A DNA stretch of 7,849 nt from JBQTIU01 sp052387815 (GTDB lineage: Bacteria > Pseudomonadota > Alphaproteobacteria > CACIAM-22H2). Below the pieces are notes generated by a model. It made no database searches, had not been told where the DNA came from, and was given only the letters and a program-made list of their open reading frames with translations. Each line of letters starts with the position of its first letter. Positions within the stretch are counted from its first letter, which is position 1. This document shows positions 1-7,522 of the stretch, piece by piece. A program made the position numbers and the translations under genes. Where the stretch lies: NCBI GenBank assembly GCA_052387815.1, contig JBQTIU010000126.1:1-7849 (forward strand). The letters run 5' to 3'.

Positions 1-1
1 C

Positions 2-766
2 CCGATCGCCGGATGCACGATGGTCTCGCCGGGGTGCACAAACTGCTACGCGATGCGGCTGGCGGCGCGACTCGAGGCCATGGGGAATGCGAAGTATAAA
101 GGAACAACTCGTCGGAGCGGTGGACGAGCTGTGTGGTCGGGCCGACTCAATATGGACGAACGAGCATTGCAAACCCCTCTTGGCTGGCCGCGGCCACAGC
201 GGATCTTCGTCAATTCCATGAGCGACCTGTTTCACGAGGATGTCCCAGTCTCTTTCATCCAACGCATATGGGACGTCATGGCGCGCGCTCATTGGCACAC
301 GTTCCAGGTCCTTACGAAACGCTCTGGTCGGATGCGCAAAGTCCTCACAAGCGATGGCTTGGAGGTGTTACCGAATGTTTGGCTTGGTACTTCGGTGGAA
401 AGTGCTGACTACCGTTGGCGCCTCGATGAGCTCCGGCAAACGAAAGCACGGGTCCGGTTCGTATCGTTCGAGCCCTTGGTCGGGCCCGTGGGCATTGTGG
501 ACTTGACGGACATTCATTGGGCAATCGTTGGCGGAGAGTCCGGACCCCAGGCCCGCCCGATGACCCGGGAATGGGTGGATAAAATCCGTCACGCCTGCCA
601 GGAACAACGGGTGGCATTCTTCTTCAAACAGTGGGGCGGAACTAAAAAGAAGAAAACCGGAAGGCTTCTCGGCGGCCGTACATGGGATGAATATCCGTTA
701 GACGCGGAAACTGACCCTGCCGGCGATCCGCCGTCTCAAGACCGGGCTCGCCATGACGGCCGATAG
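2..766 (+). CDS. Phage Gp37/Gp68 family protein (DUF5131), 5'-truncated
   Basis: The reading frame is open from the window edge to TAG at 764-766. The true start lies upstream: the visible frame begins PIAGCT, and family members usually have a short IEWTDATWNP-like stretch just before this. Three cysteines are clustered near the N-terminus (visible residues 5, 12 and 15, spacing C-x6-C-x2-C, followed by YA). Other family blocks follow in order: RIFVNSMSDLFHEDVP, VLTKRSGRM, NVWLGTSVE, RFVSFEPLVGP, WAIVGGESGP and FFFKQWGG. The family (PF07505) is known from phages and bacterial accessory regions. Its three-Cys motif resembles a radical-SAM cluster site, but its reaction is not established, so the iron-sulfur role is inference. 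Some relatives sit beside a three-Cys-motif partner protein (TcmP); any partner here would be outside the window. The gene is less GC-rich (55-60% in sampled lines) than its neighbours, which suggests transfer. It converges on gap. Confidence 0.88.
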   Translation, partial: PIAGCTMVSPGCTNCYAMRLAARLEAMGNAKYKGTTRRSGGRAVWSGRLNMDERALQTPLGWPRPQRIFVNSMSDLFHEDVPVSFIQRIWDVMARAHWHTFQVLTKRSGRMRKVLTSDGLEVLPNVWLGTSVESADYRWRLDELRQTKARVRFVSFEPLVGPVGIVDLTDIHWAIVGGESGPQARPMTREWVDKIRHACQEQRVAFFFKQWGGTKKKKTGRLLGGRTWDEYPLDAETDPAGDPPSQDRARHDGR

Positions 767-862
767 CCTAGTTGGCTGAAAGGCGCCCCACTTCGCCGCC
801 CGTGCAATCCGTCAGGTGCGATTGGCGGCGCGGCGAATCTTGGAAGCCGCGGAGGGAAGGGA

Positions 863-890
863 AAACCGTCAGCGGTTCGCCGACCGGTTT
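863..890. repeat. Inverted repeat AAACCG...CGGTTT, possible terminator arm
   Basis: AAACCG at 863-868 is the reverse complement of CGGTTT at 885-890, with a 16-nt loop between them. Beyond one mismatch, three more pairs (one of them G-T) extend the stem outward. It sits between convergent genes, where a bidirectional terminator would be useful. There is no T-run, so intrinsic termination is not clearly supported. Confidence 0.3.
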
Positions 891-898
891 CCTCGTCG

Positions 899-920
899 GG
901 GCAGGTCTTAAGACCCGCCC
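899..920. terminator. Hairpin downstream of gap, candidate terminator
   Basis: A perfect 12-base palindrome, GGTCTTAAGACC (904-915), is flanked by GGGC (899-902) and GCCC (917-920), with one mismatched pair (A903/C916). It lies 15 nt beyond the gap stop codon, read on the minus strand. The centre of the palindrome must open to form a loop, leaving a stem of roughly 4+4 pairs. No T-run follows on either strand. It could equally be a dispersed palindromic repeat or a protein-binding site. Confidence 0.35.
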
Positions 921-934
921 GTTCCAACCCGCTG

Positions 935-1945
935 CTAGATCAGCTTCGCCATCGCCGCCGCGGTGTCGTTCATGCGGTTGGCGAAGCCCCACTCGTTGTC
1001 GTACCAGGCCAGCACCCGCACCAGGCGGCCGTCGACGACCTGGGTCTGCGTCAAGTCGACGGTCGCGCTCGCCGGGTTGTGGTTGAAATCCGCCGACACC
1101 AGCTCCTCCTCGGTCGTCGCCAGGATGCCCTTGAGCCGGTTGCTCTGCGCGGCCTTGACGATCGCCGCGTTGACCGCCTCGGGCGTGGCCTTGGCGCGCG
1201 CCACGATCTTGAAGTCGATCGCCGACACGTTGGCGACGGGGACGCGGATCGAGGTGCCGTCGAGCTTGCCCTTGAGTTCGGGCAGCACCAGGCCGACCGC
1301 GCGCGCCGCCCCGGTCGAGGTCGGGATCATCGACAGCGCCGCGGCCCGCGCGCGCCTCAAGTCCTTGTGCAGCGTGTCGAGCACGGGCTGGTCGCCGGTG
1401 TAGGCGTGGATCGTCGTCATGTAGCCCTGCTCGATGCCGAACGCCTCGTTGAGCACATGGGCGACGGGGGCGAGGCAGTTGGTCGTGCACGAGGCGTTGG
1501 AGACGATGGCGTGCGCGGGCGCGAGCCGGTCGTGGTTGACGCCGAACACCACGGTGAGATCGGCGCCCTCGGCCGGCGCCGAGATCAGCACCCGCTTGGC
1601 GCCCACCTTGAGGTGGAGCTCGGCCTGCGGGCGCCGGGTGAAGAGCCCCGTGCATTCCATCGCCAGATCGACCCCGAGCGCCTGCCACGGCAACTTCATG
1701 AGGTCGCGCTCGGCCAGGACCTTGATCGGCCCGCGGCCGATATCGATCGAATCCGGGCCGGTCTCGACCCGACCCGGAAAGGGCCCGTGCACCGAATCGT
1801 GCCGCAAGAGATGGGCGTTGGTCTGGACCGGCCCCAGGTCGTTGAGGGCCACCACATCGAGGTCCGTGCGCCCCGATTCGTGGATGGCGCGCAGGACCAG
1901 CCGGCCGATGCGGCCGAACCCGTTGATGGCGATTCTGGCAGGCAT
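935..1945 (-). CDS. gap: Type I glyceraldehyde-3-phosphate dehydrogenase
   Basis: A 336-residue protein, the normal length for this cytosolic enzyme, which interconverts glyceraldehyde 3-phosphate and 1,3-bisphosphoglycerate with NAD(P). The Rossmann motif INGFGRIGR is at residues 7-15, followed by VVALNDLG at 31-38. The catalytic motif SNASCTTNC (149-157) carries Cys153, and His180 is its partner in TTIHAYTGDQ. Conserved blocks RRARAAALSMIPTSTGAA and WYDNEWGFANRM are present, with no missing key residue. The start is supported by GGGGAGA about 8 nt upstream of the ATG (read on the minus strand). It lies 45 nt downstream of tkt on the same strand, so the two are probably co-transcribed. In many alphaproteobacteria pgk and often fba follow; here the next gene is the unrelated convergent DUF5131 gene. 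Coenzyme preference cannot be settled from the sequence alone. Confidence 0.97.
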   Translation of the reverse strand: MPARIAINGFGRIGRLVLRAIHESGRTDLDVVALNDLGPVQTNAHLLRHDSVHGPFPGRVETGPDSIDIGRGPIKVLAERDLMKLPWQALGVDLAMECTGLFTRRPQAELHLKVGAKRVLISAPAEGADLTVVFGVNHDRLAPAHAIVSNASCTTNCLAPVAHVLNEAFGIEQGYMTTIHAYTGDQPVLDTLHKDLRRARAAALSMIPTSTGAARAVGLVLPELKGKLDGTSIRVPVANVSAIDFKIVARAKATPEAVNAAIVKAAQSNRLKGILATTEEELVSADFNHNPASATVDLTQTQVVDGRLVRVLAWYDNEWGFANRMNDTAAAMAKLI

Positions 1946-1990
1946 GTCTTTCTCCCCAACCAGGCGGCGGGTGTTGTCGCCGGTCCGGCT

Positions 1991-4024
<2,034 letters not shown>

Positions 4025-4068
4025 CGCGAATCCGGCAAGGGTCGGGCGGCGGCCCAGGGACGGGGGCG

Positions 4069-4098
4069 AACATGGCGCCCGCACCCCGCGAGCGTCAA
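4069..4098 (-). promoter_or_regulatory. Candidate sigma70 promoter for tkt-gap
   Basis: Read on the minus strand, TTGACG (4098-4093) is followed after 18 nt by CATGTT (4074-4069). The -35 box matches the consensus at five of six positions; the -10 box is weaker at three of six. Transcription would begin near 4062, giving a leader of about 38 nt to the ATG at 4024. Confidence 0.4.
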
Positions 4099-4125
4099 CC
4101 CCGGATACGCGCATGAGGCGCGGAT

Positions 4126-4155
4126 TTGACGGCTCGCCGGGCGCGGACCTATGGT
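4126..4155 (+). promoter_or_regulatory. Candidate sigma70 promoter for zauP-zapA
   Basis: TTGACG (4126-4131) and TATGGT (4150-4155) are separated by 18 nt. Transcription would begin near 4162, about 30 nt before the ATG at 4192. The -35 box of the divergent tkt promoter candidate lies only 27 nt away, so the two promoters could share regulators or supercoiling effects. Confidence 0.55.
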
Positions 4156-4191
4156 GTGAGGACGACGAAACAGCGACGGATTTGGGGGACC

Positions 4192-4449
4192 ATGACCCGG
4201 CTCGAAATTGCCGCTTCGCGACTCCAGACGGCGGTCGAGCGGCTCGAGCAGGCACTCGCCGCCGGCGCCGCCGCGCGCGACCGGCGCCTCGCCGAGGCGG
4301 CGGCCGGGCAGCGGCGCGAGCTGGCCCGGCTCGAAGCCGAGTTGGCGGCGCTCAAGCGCGATCATGCCGCCCTCCAGGCCGATGCCGAGGCGGTGGCATC
4401 GGGCCTGGATGCGGCGATCGGCCGGCTCAAGGCCGGCGCCGCGGGCTAG
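4192..4449 (+). CDS. ZauP-like small coiled-coil protein (DUF4164-type)
   Basis: An 85-residue protein made almost wholly of A, E, R, L and Q in heptad-like order from about residue 3 to 80 (for example RLQTAVERLEQAL and RRELARLEAELAALKRD). It has no signal peptide or membrane segment, so a cytoplasmic coiled coil is expected. Its size, composition and place immediately upstream of zapA match the small DUF4164-type proteins of alphaproteobacteria. In Caulobacter crescentus the equivalent neighbour, ZauP, works with ZapA to focus the cytokinetic Z-ring. The ATG at 4192 is preferred over the in-frame ATG at 4126 because GGGGGA lies just upstream and because 4126 overlaps the promoter candidate. 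zapA begins 12 nt after its stop. The family assignment rests on context and coiled-coil character, since such proteins diverge quickly. Confidence 0.8.
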   Translation: MTRLEIAASRLQTAVERLEQALAAGAAARDRRLAEAAAGQRRELARLEAELAALKRDHAALQADAEAVASGLDAAIGRLKAGAAG

Positions 4450-4461
4450 GGAGCGAGGGGC

Positions 4462-4884
4462 ATGGCCCAGGTCTCGGTCAAGATCAACAATCGCGCCTAC
4501 CAGGTGGCGTGCGCGGACGGGCAGGAGGCGCAAATCGCCAAGCTGGCCGAATATGTCGACCGCAAGGTCAAGGACCTGGCGGGCGAGGCCGGCCAGGTCG
4601 GCGATGCGCGGCTGTTGGTGATGGCGAGCCTGATGATCGCCGACGAGCTCGGCGAGACCTACGACGAGCTCGAGGAGCTGCGCAAGGCGGCGCCCGCGGT
4701 CGCCGAAATCCCCGATCCGGCCACCGTCAAGGCGGCGGCGGAGGCCGAGAAAGAACGCGCCGGCGCCCGGGATCTCGCCGCCAAGCTCGAGGCCGCGCGC
4801 GCCGCCGAGGACGAGGCGGCCGCTCGTCTCGACGGCTTGGCCGAGCGCATCGAGGCGATCGCCGAACGACTGGCACGCGCTTGA
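4462..4884 (+). CDS. zapA: Cell division protein ZapA
   Basis: A 140-residue protein that binds FtsZ and bundles or aligns its protofilaments at midcell. The N-terminal ZapA domain spans about residues 1-72: MAQVSVKINNRAYQVAC, then KLAEYVDRKVKDLAG, then DARLLVMASLMIADEL leading into the helix ETYDELEELRK. A proline-bearing linker (AEIPDP, 81-86) separates it from an Ala/Glu/Lys-rich C-terminal helix (about 88-140) likely to form a coiled coil. The protein is at the long end for ZapA, and the extra helix is a plausible contact for the adjacent ZauP-like protein (inference). GAGGGG just upstream serves as a ribosome-binding site, although close to the ATG. It is the second gene of the zauP-zapA unit and lies directly before the 6S RNA gene, an order seen in many alphaproteobacteria. 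Confidence 0.95.
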   Translation: MAQVSVKINNRAYQVACADGQEAQIAKLAEYVDRKVKDLAGEAGQVGDARLLVMASLMIADELGETYDELEELRKAAPAVAEIPDPATVKAAAEAEKERAGARDLAAKLEAARAAEDEAAARLDGLAERIEAIAERLARA

Positions 4885-4916
4885 ACCGCGCGGCGCGGGC
4901 GTCGGGTCGATGAGGC

Positions 4917-4945
4917 TTGTGAGCGGCCCACGAACGGCCTAGATT
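4917..4945 (+). promoter_or_regulatory. Candidate sigma70 promoter of the 6S RNA gene
   Basis: TTGTGA (4917-4922) and TAGATT (4940-4945) are separated by exactly 17 nt. The expected transcription start, about 6-9 nt downstream (4951-4955), coincides with the 5' end of the 6S closing stem found independently by base pairing. That agreement makes this the best-supported promoter in the window. Confidence 0.6.
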
Positions 4946-4954
4946 TCCGCTCCA

Positions 4955-5116
4955 GGACGGGGCTGCGCGGTGCGTCAGGCGGCTTATGTCGCTGGGCCCA
5001 ATGCGTGTCTGAACGGGAGCTGTCCCTACCGGAACCGTGGTTTCGGCACATGGCGCCCACCTGCGTAAGCAGGCCACAGCGGATACCAGTCCGCCAACGG
5101 CCAAGCGGCTCCGTCC
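4955..5116 (+). ncRNA. ssrS: 6S RNA
   Basis: A regulatory RNA that binds the housekeeping sigma70-RNA polymerase by mimicking an open promoter. The locus is about 162 nt. Its ends pair: 4955-4966 (GGACGGGGCTGC) with 5105-5116 (GCGGCTCCGTCC), 12 pairs including two G-U. Inside are GGCGG (4978-4982) with CCGCC (5091-5095); GGGA (5015-5018) with TCCC (5023-5026); a 7-bp hairpin CCGGAAC-CGTG-GTTTCGG (5029-5046); and CCTGC-GTAA-GCAGG (5060-5073), with a GNRA-type loop. The segments GCGGTGCGTC and GGGAGCTGTCCCT resemble alphaproteobacterial 6S RNAs as I remember them. Position supports the call: 6S lies between zapA and the 5-formyl-THF cyclo-ligase gene in many proteobacteria. Exact ends are uncertain by several bases, and no T-rich terminator follows, so the 3' end may come from processing of a longer transcript. 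Confidence 0.88.
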
Positions 5117-5158
5117 GACCCCCTTGTTCCTCCTCGCCGATCGCTCCTCATTCCCTCG

Positions 5159-5758
5159 ATGCCCGACGCGACTGCCGCCAAAGCCGCTTTGAGGATCGCG
5201 GCCGCGGCGGCGCGCCAGGCGGCGCATGCGGCCCACGGCGCGGCCGCGGCGATCGCCGTGCGCGATATCTTTCTGGCCGCGATCCCGCTCGTCCCCTCGG
5301 CGACGATCAGCGGCTACTGGCCGATCGCCGCCGAGCTCGATGTCCGCCCGCTCCTCGCCGCCCTCGATGCGCTGGGCCATGTCTGCGCCCTGCCCGCGGT
5401 CGAAGCGCGGGGCCGGCCGCTGGTCTTCCGCCGCTGGCGGCCCGGGGACGAGCTGGTGCCGGCCGGCTTCGGTCTATCCATGCCGCGACCCGAGGCGGCG
5501 CCCGTCGAGCCCGACCTGTTGATCGTCCCCTTGCTCGCCTTCGACGCCAGGGGCTATCGGCTCGGCTATGGCGGCGGCTATTATGACCGCACGCTCGCTT
5601 TGTGGCGCGCGCGCAAGGCCGTGCTGGCGGTCGGTGTCGCCTTTGGCGCCCAGGAAGTCCCCGCGGTGCCGGGCCTGACCGGGGACCAGCGGCTCGACTG
5701 GATCGTGACCGAAACCGGCGCGCGGCAGTTCGCCCCGAGGAGACCCACGGAAAGATGA
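5159..5758 (+). CDS. fthC: 5-formyltetrahydrofolate cyclo-ligase
   Basis: Cytosolic enzyme (also called Fau, YgfA or MTHFS) that uses ATP to convert 5-formyl-THF to 5,10-methenyl-THF, returning this storage folate to one-carbon metabolism. It has 199 residues, normal for the family. Near the N-terminus are basic positions K8, R12 and R19. GYWPIAAELD (52-61) is followed by VEARGRPLVFRRW, then the family signature from PLLAFDARGYRLG (124-136) through YGGGYYDR (137-144), and finally LDWIVTE (179-185). The first 35 residues are unusually alanine-rich. There is no evident Shine-Dalgarno before the ATG at 5159, so translation may be weak or the start slightly different. It begins 42 nt after the 6S RNA. 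Joint transcription of 6S RNA with this gene is known in other proteobacteria. The 3' end overlaps ymdB by 4 bp. Confidence 0.94.
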   Translation: MPDATAAKAALRIAAAAARQAAHAAHGAAAAIAVRDIFLAAIPLVPSATISGYWPIAAELDVRPLLAALDALGHVCALPAVEARGRPLVFRRWRPGDELVPAGFGLSMPRPEAAPVEPDLLIVPLLAFDARGYRLGYGGGYYDRTLALWRARKAVLAVGVAFGAQEVPAVPGLTGDQRLDWIVTETGARQFAPRRPTER

Positions 5759-6567
5759 GGGTGCTGTTTTGCGGCGATGTCGTCGGTCGGAGCGGCCGCG
5801 AGGCGGTGATCGGCAATCTCCCCGATCTCAAGCGCAAGCTCGATCTCGATTTCGTGTTCCTGAATGGCGAGAACGCCGCCGGCGGCTTCGGCATCACCGG
5901 GCGGATTTGCCAGGATTTCTATGCCGCCGGCGTCGATTGCATCACCACCGGCAACCATGTCTGGGATCAGCGCGAGGCGATATCCTGGATCGAGCGCGAT
6001 CCCAAGCTGTTGCGGCCGGTGAACTATCCCAAGGGCACGCCGGGCCGCGGGCTGGGGCTTTACGCCACCAAGGCCGGGCGCAAGGTCGTCGTGGTCAACG
6101 TCATGACGCGGCTGTTCATGGACCCGCTCGACGATCCCTTCGCGGCGCTCGAGGCGTTGTTCGCGCAGCACCGGCTGATGGCCGGGGCGCACGCGATCCT
6201 GGTCGATGTCCACGGCGAGGCGAGCTCGGAGAAAATGGCGCTCGGCCACGTTTGCGACGGCCGCGCCTCGCTGGTCGTGGGCAGCCACGGCCACGTGCCG
6301 ACCGCCGACGCCCAGGTATTGCCCCGCGGCACCGGCTACCAGACCGACGCCGGCATGTGCGGCGATTACGATTCGGTGATCGGCATGAAGAAGGAAATCG
6401 CCATCGCCCGTTTCGTGCGCAAGATGCCCGGCGAGCGGCTCGCCCCGGCCGAAGGCCCGGCGACGCTCTGCGCGATCTACGCCGAGCTCGACGAGGCGAC
6501 CGGGCTGGCCCGCAAGGTGGCGCCGTTGCGGCTCGGCGGGCGCCTCGCCCCGGCCTGGCCCCTTTGA
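5755..6567 (+). CDS. YmdB-family metallophosphoesterase
   Basis: A 270-residue cytosolic enzyme of the TIGR00282/YmdB family of calcineurin-like phosphoesterases; Bacillus subtilis YmdB is a dinuclear-metal enzyme with 2',3'-cyclic nucleotide phosphodiesterase activity. All expected metal-site residues are visible: Asp8 in CGDVVGRSGR, Glu39 and Asn40 in LNGENAAGG, Asn67 and His68 in TTGNHVWD, His153 in DVHGEASSEK, and His178 and His180 in GSHGHVPTAD. Family blocks VNYPKGTPGRG, YQTDAGMCGDYDSVIGM and a short C-terminal tail complete the domain. The start overlaps the fthC stop as ATGA, which suggests translational coupling; GAGGAG at 5737-5742 is a somewhat distant ribosome-binding site. The physiological substrate in this organism cannot be read from the sequence. 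Related YmdB proteins in this class also sit next to folate cyclo-ligase and yebC genes. Confidence 0.93.
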   Translation: MRVLFCGDVVGRSGREAVIGNLPDLKRKLDLDFVFLNGENAAGGFGITGRICQDFYAAGVDCITTGNHVWDQREAISWIERDPKLLRPVNYPKGTPGRGLGLYATKAGRKVVVVNVMTRLFMDPLDDPFAALEALFAQHRLMAGAHAILVDVHGEASSEKMALGHVCDGRASLVVGSHGHVPTADAQVLPRGTGYQTDAGMCGDYDSVIGMKKEIAIARFVRKMPGERLAPAEGPATLCAIYAELDEATGLARKVAPLRLGGRLAPAWPL

Positions 6568-6581
6568 GGGGCGGGCGCCCC
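6568..6581 (+). terminator. GC-rich hairpin after ymdB, weak terminator candidate
   Basis: GGGGC (6568-6572) and GCCCC (6577-6581) pair around a 4-nt loop immediately after the ymdB stop codon. Only scattered T residues follow, so it is a poor intrinsic terminator on its own. A second small hairpin, CCGAG-ACG-CTCGG (6614-6626) with an outer GTT/AAC pairing (6609-6630), lies 33 nt downstream and may add to it. Confidence 0.35.
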
Positions 6582-6631
6582 GTGTTCATATTCTCGCCAT
6601 ATTGGCCTGTTACCCGAGACGCTCGGCAACA

Positions 6632-6660
6632 CTGACTTTCCACAAGATTTAGTATATGGT
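6632..6660 (+). promoter_or_regulatory. Candidate promoter for yebC-ruvC
   Basis: CTGACT (6632-6637) and TATGGT (6655-6660) are separated by 17 nt. The -10 hexamer is identical to that of the zauP-zapA promoter candidate. It lies in the most AT-rich part of the right half of the window (about 6583-6683), between the ymdB terminator candidates and the yebC leader. Transcription would begin near 6667. Confidence 0.45.
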
Positions 6661-6685
6661 TACCCGTTGACTCCGTAGCTATTGC

Positions 6686-6737
6686 GTTGGCGTTGCCGTA
6701 AGCCGGGACCGGGGCGAGGTCCGGCGCCAGCGCCAAC
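6686..6737 (+). other. Stem-loop in the yebC 5' leader
   Basis: GTTGGCG (6686-6692) is the exact reverse complement of CGCCAAC (6731-6737). Inside it, GGACC (6706-6710) pairs with GGTCC (6718-6722) around a 7-nt loop. GCC (6702-6704) pairs with GGC (6723-6725) across a single bulged G. The element ends 23 nt before the yebC ATG, within the predicted untranslated leader. I do not recognise it as a known riboswitch or ribosomal-protein leader. High GC raises the chance of accidental pairing. Confidence 0.35.
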
Positions 6738-6760
6738 CGGGTGGATTTGTGGCGCAGGGC

Positions 6761-7522
6761 ATGGCTGGGCACTCGCAGTTCAAGAACATCATGCACCGCA
6801 AGGGCGCCCAGGATGCCAAGCGCGGCAAACTGTTCACCAAGCTCATCCGCGAGATCATGGCGGCGGCGCGCAGCGGATTGCCCGAGCCGGCCGCCAATTC
6901 GCGCCTGCGCGGCGCGCTCCAGGCGGCGCGGGCCGCCAACCTGGCGCGCGATACGATCGAGCGCGCGATCCGGCGCGGGGCGGGCGCGGCCGCGGGGGCG
7001 GCCTTCGAGGAGGTCCGCTACGAGGGCTACGGCCCCGGGGGCGTGGCGTTGATCGTCGAGGCGCTGACCGACAACCGCAAGCGCACCGCCGCCGATATCC
7101 GCTCGACCTTCGCCAAGCACGGGGGAACTCTCGGCGAGACCAATTCCGTCGCCTTCCTGTTCGCGCGCAAAGGCGCAATCGTTTACCCGCGAGCGATCTC
7201 GGCCGAGGCGATGTTCGAGGCGGCGCTCGAGGCCGGCGCTGAAAACGTGCACTCCGAGGCGGGCGCCCACGTGGTGATCGCCGGCCCCGAGGAATTCGCG
7301 GCGGTCCGCGATGCCATCGAAAAGAAGCTCGGACCGGCCGAGCGCGCGCGGCTGGTCTGGCGGCCGGTCAATACCGTGCCGCTCGCCGAGCAGCCGGCCA
7401 AGCTCGTGTTCGAACTCCTCGAAGCGCTCGAGGACAACGATGACATCCAGACCGTGGCCGCCAATTACGAGGTGGCGGACGAGGTCATGGCCCGCCTCGG
7501 AGCCGAGGTCTTGAGCCGATGA
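6761..7522 (+). CDS. yebC: YebC/PmpR family protein
   Basis: A 253-residue cytosolic protein of the YebC/TACO1 family. Members have been described as DNA-binding transcriptional regulators, and more recent work links relatives to ribosomes and relief of stalling at proline-rich stretches; which role applies here is not shown by sequence. The N-terminus MAGHSQFKNIMHRKGAQDAKR is the family hallmark. It is followed by LARDTIERAIRRG (61-73), YEGYGPGGVALIVEALTDNRKRT (88-109), LGETNSVAFLF (124-134) and LEDNDDIQTVAANYEV (223-238). The ATG at 6761 is chosen because it yields this canonical start. An in-frame GTG at 6749 would add four residues (MAQG) and cannot be wholly excluded, since AGGG lies too close to the ATG to be an ideal ribosome-binding site. 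The stop overlaps the ruvC start by 4 bp. Confidence 0.96.
   Translation: MAGHSQFKNIMHRKGAQDAKRGKLFTKLIREIMAAARSGLPEPAANSRLRGALQAARAANLARDTIERAIRRGAGAAAGAAFEEVRYEGYGPGGVALIVEALTDNRKRTAADIRSTFAKHGGTLGETNSVAFLFARKGAIVYPRAISAEAMFEAALEAGAENVHSEAGAHVVIAGPEEFAAVRDAIEKKLGPAERARLVWRPVNTVPLAEQPAKLVFELLEALEDNDDIQTVAANYEVADEVMARLGAEVLSR

Larger units (their letters stand above)
767..934. other. Convergent intergenic spacer
   Basis: This 168-nt gap lies between the 3' ends of the DUF5131 gene (plus) and gap (minus). I see no gene in it. It contains two inverted repeats, listed separately, in its gap-proximal half. The part from 767 to about 850 shows no recognisable element. Its sequence is GC-rich like the core genome, so the compositional shift falls close to the DUF5131 stop codon. 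Confidence 0.6.

Noticed and set aside
4126..4194. An upstream ATG at 4126 as the start of the ZauP-like protein
   Set aside because: It overlaps the TTGACG box, has no ribosome-binding site, and adds residues unlike the coiled coil. The ATG at 4192 follows GGGGGA.
5005..5586. An open frame starting within the 6S RNA and running into fthC in another frame
   Set aside because: It begins inside a structured RNA gene and shifts against the well-supported fthC frame. No domain is visible.
6609..6666. An 8-base direct repeat GTTACCCG at 6609-6616 and 6659-6666
   Set aside because: Two copies of 8 bases within 60 nt are weak evidence, and each copy is partly explained by another element (hairpin arm; edge of the -10 box). 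No target-site or operator pattern was evident.
6749..6763. GTG at 6749 as the yebC start
   Set aside because: The family almost always begins MAGHSQFKN, which corresponds exactly to the ATG at 6761. The GTG is kept only as a minor alternative.
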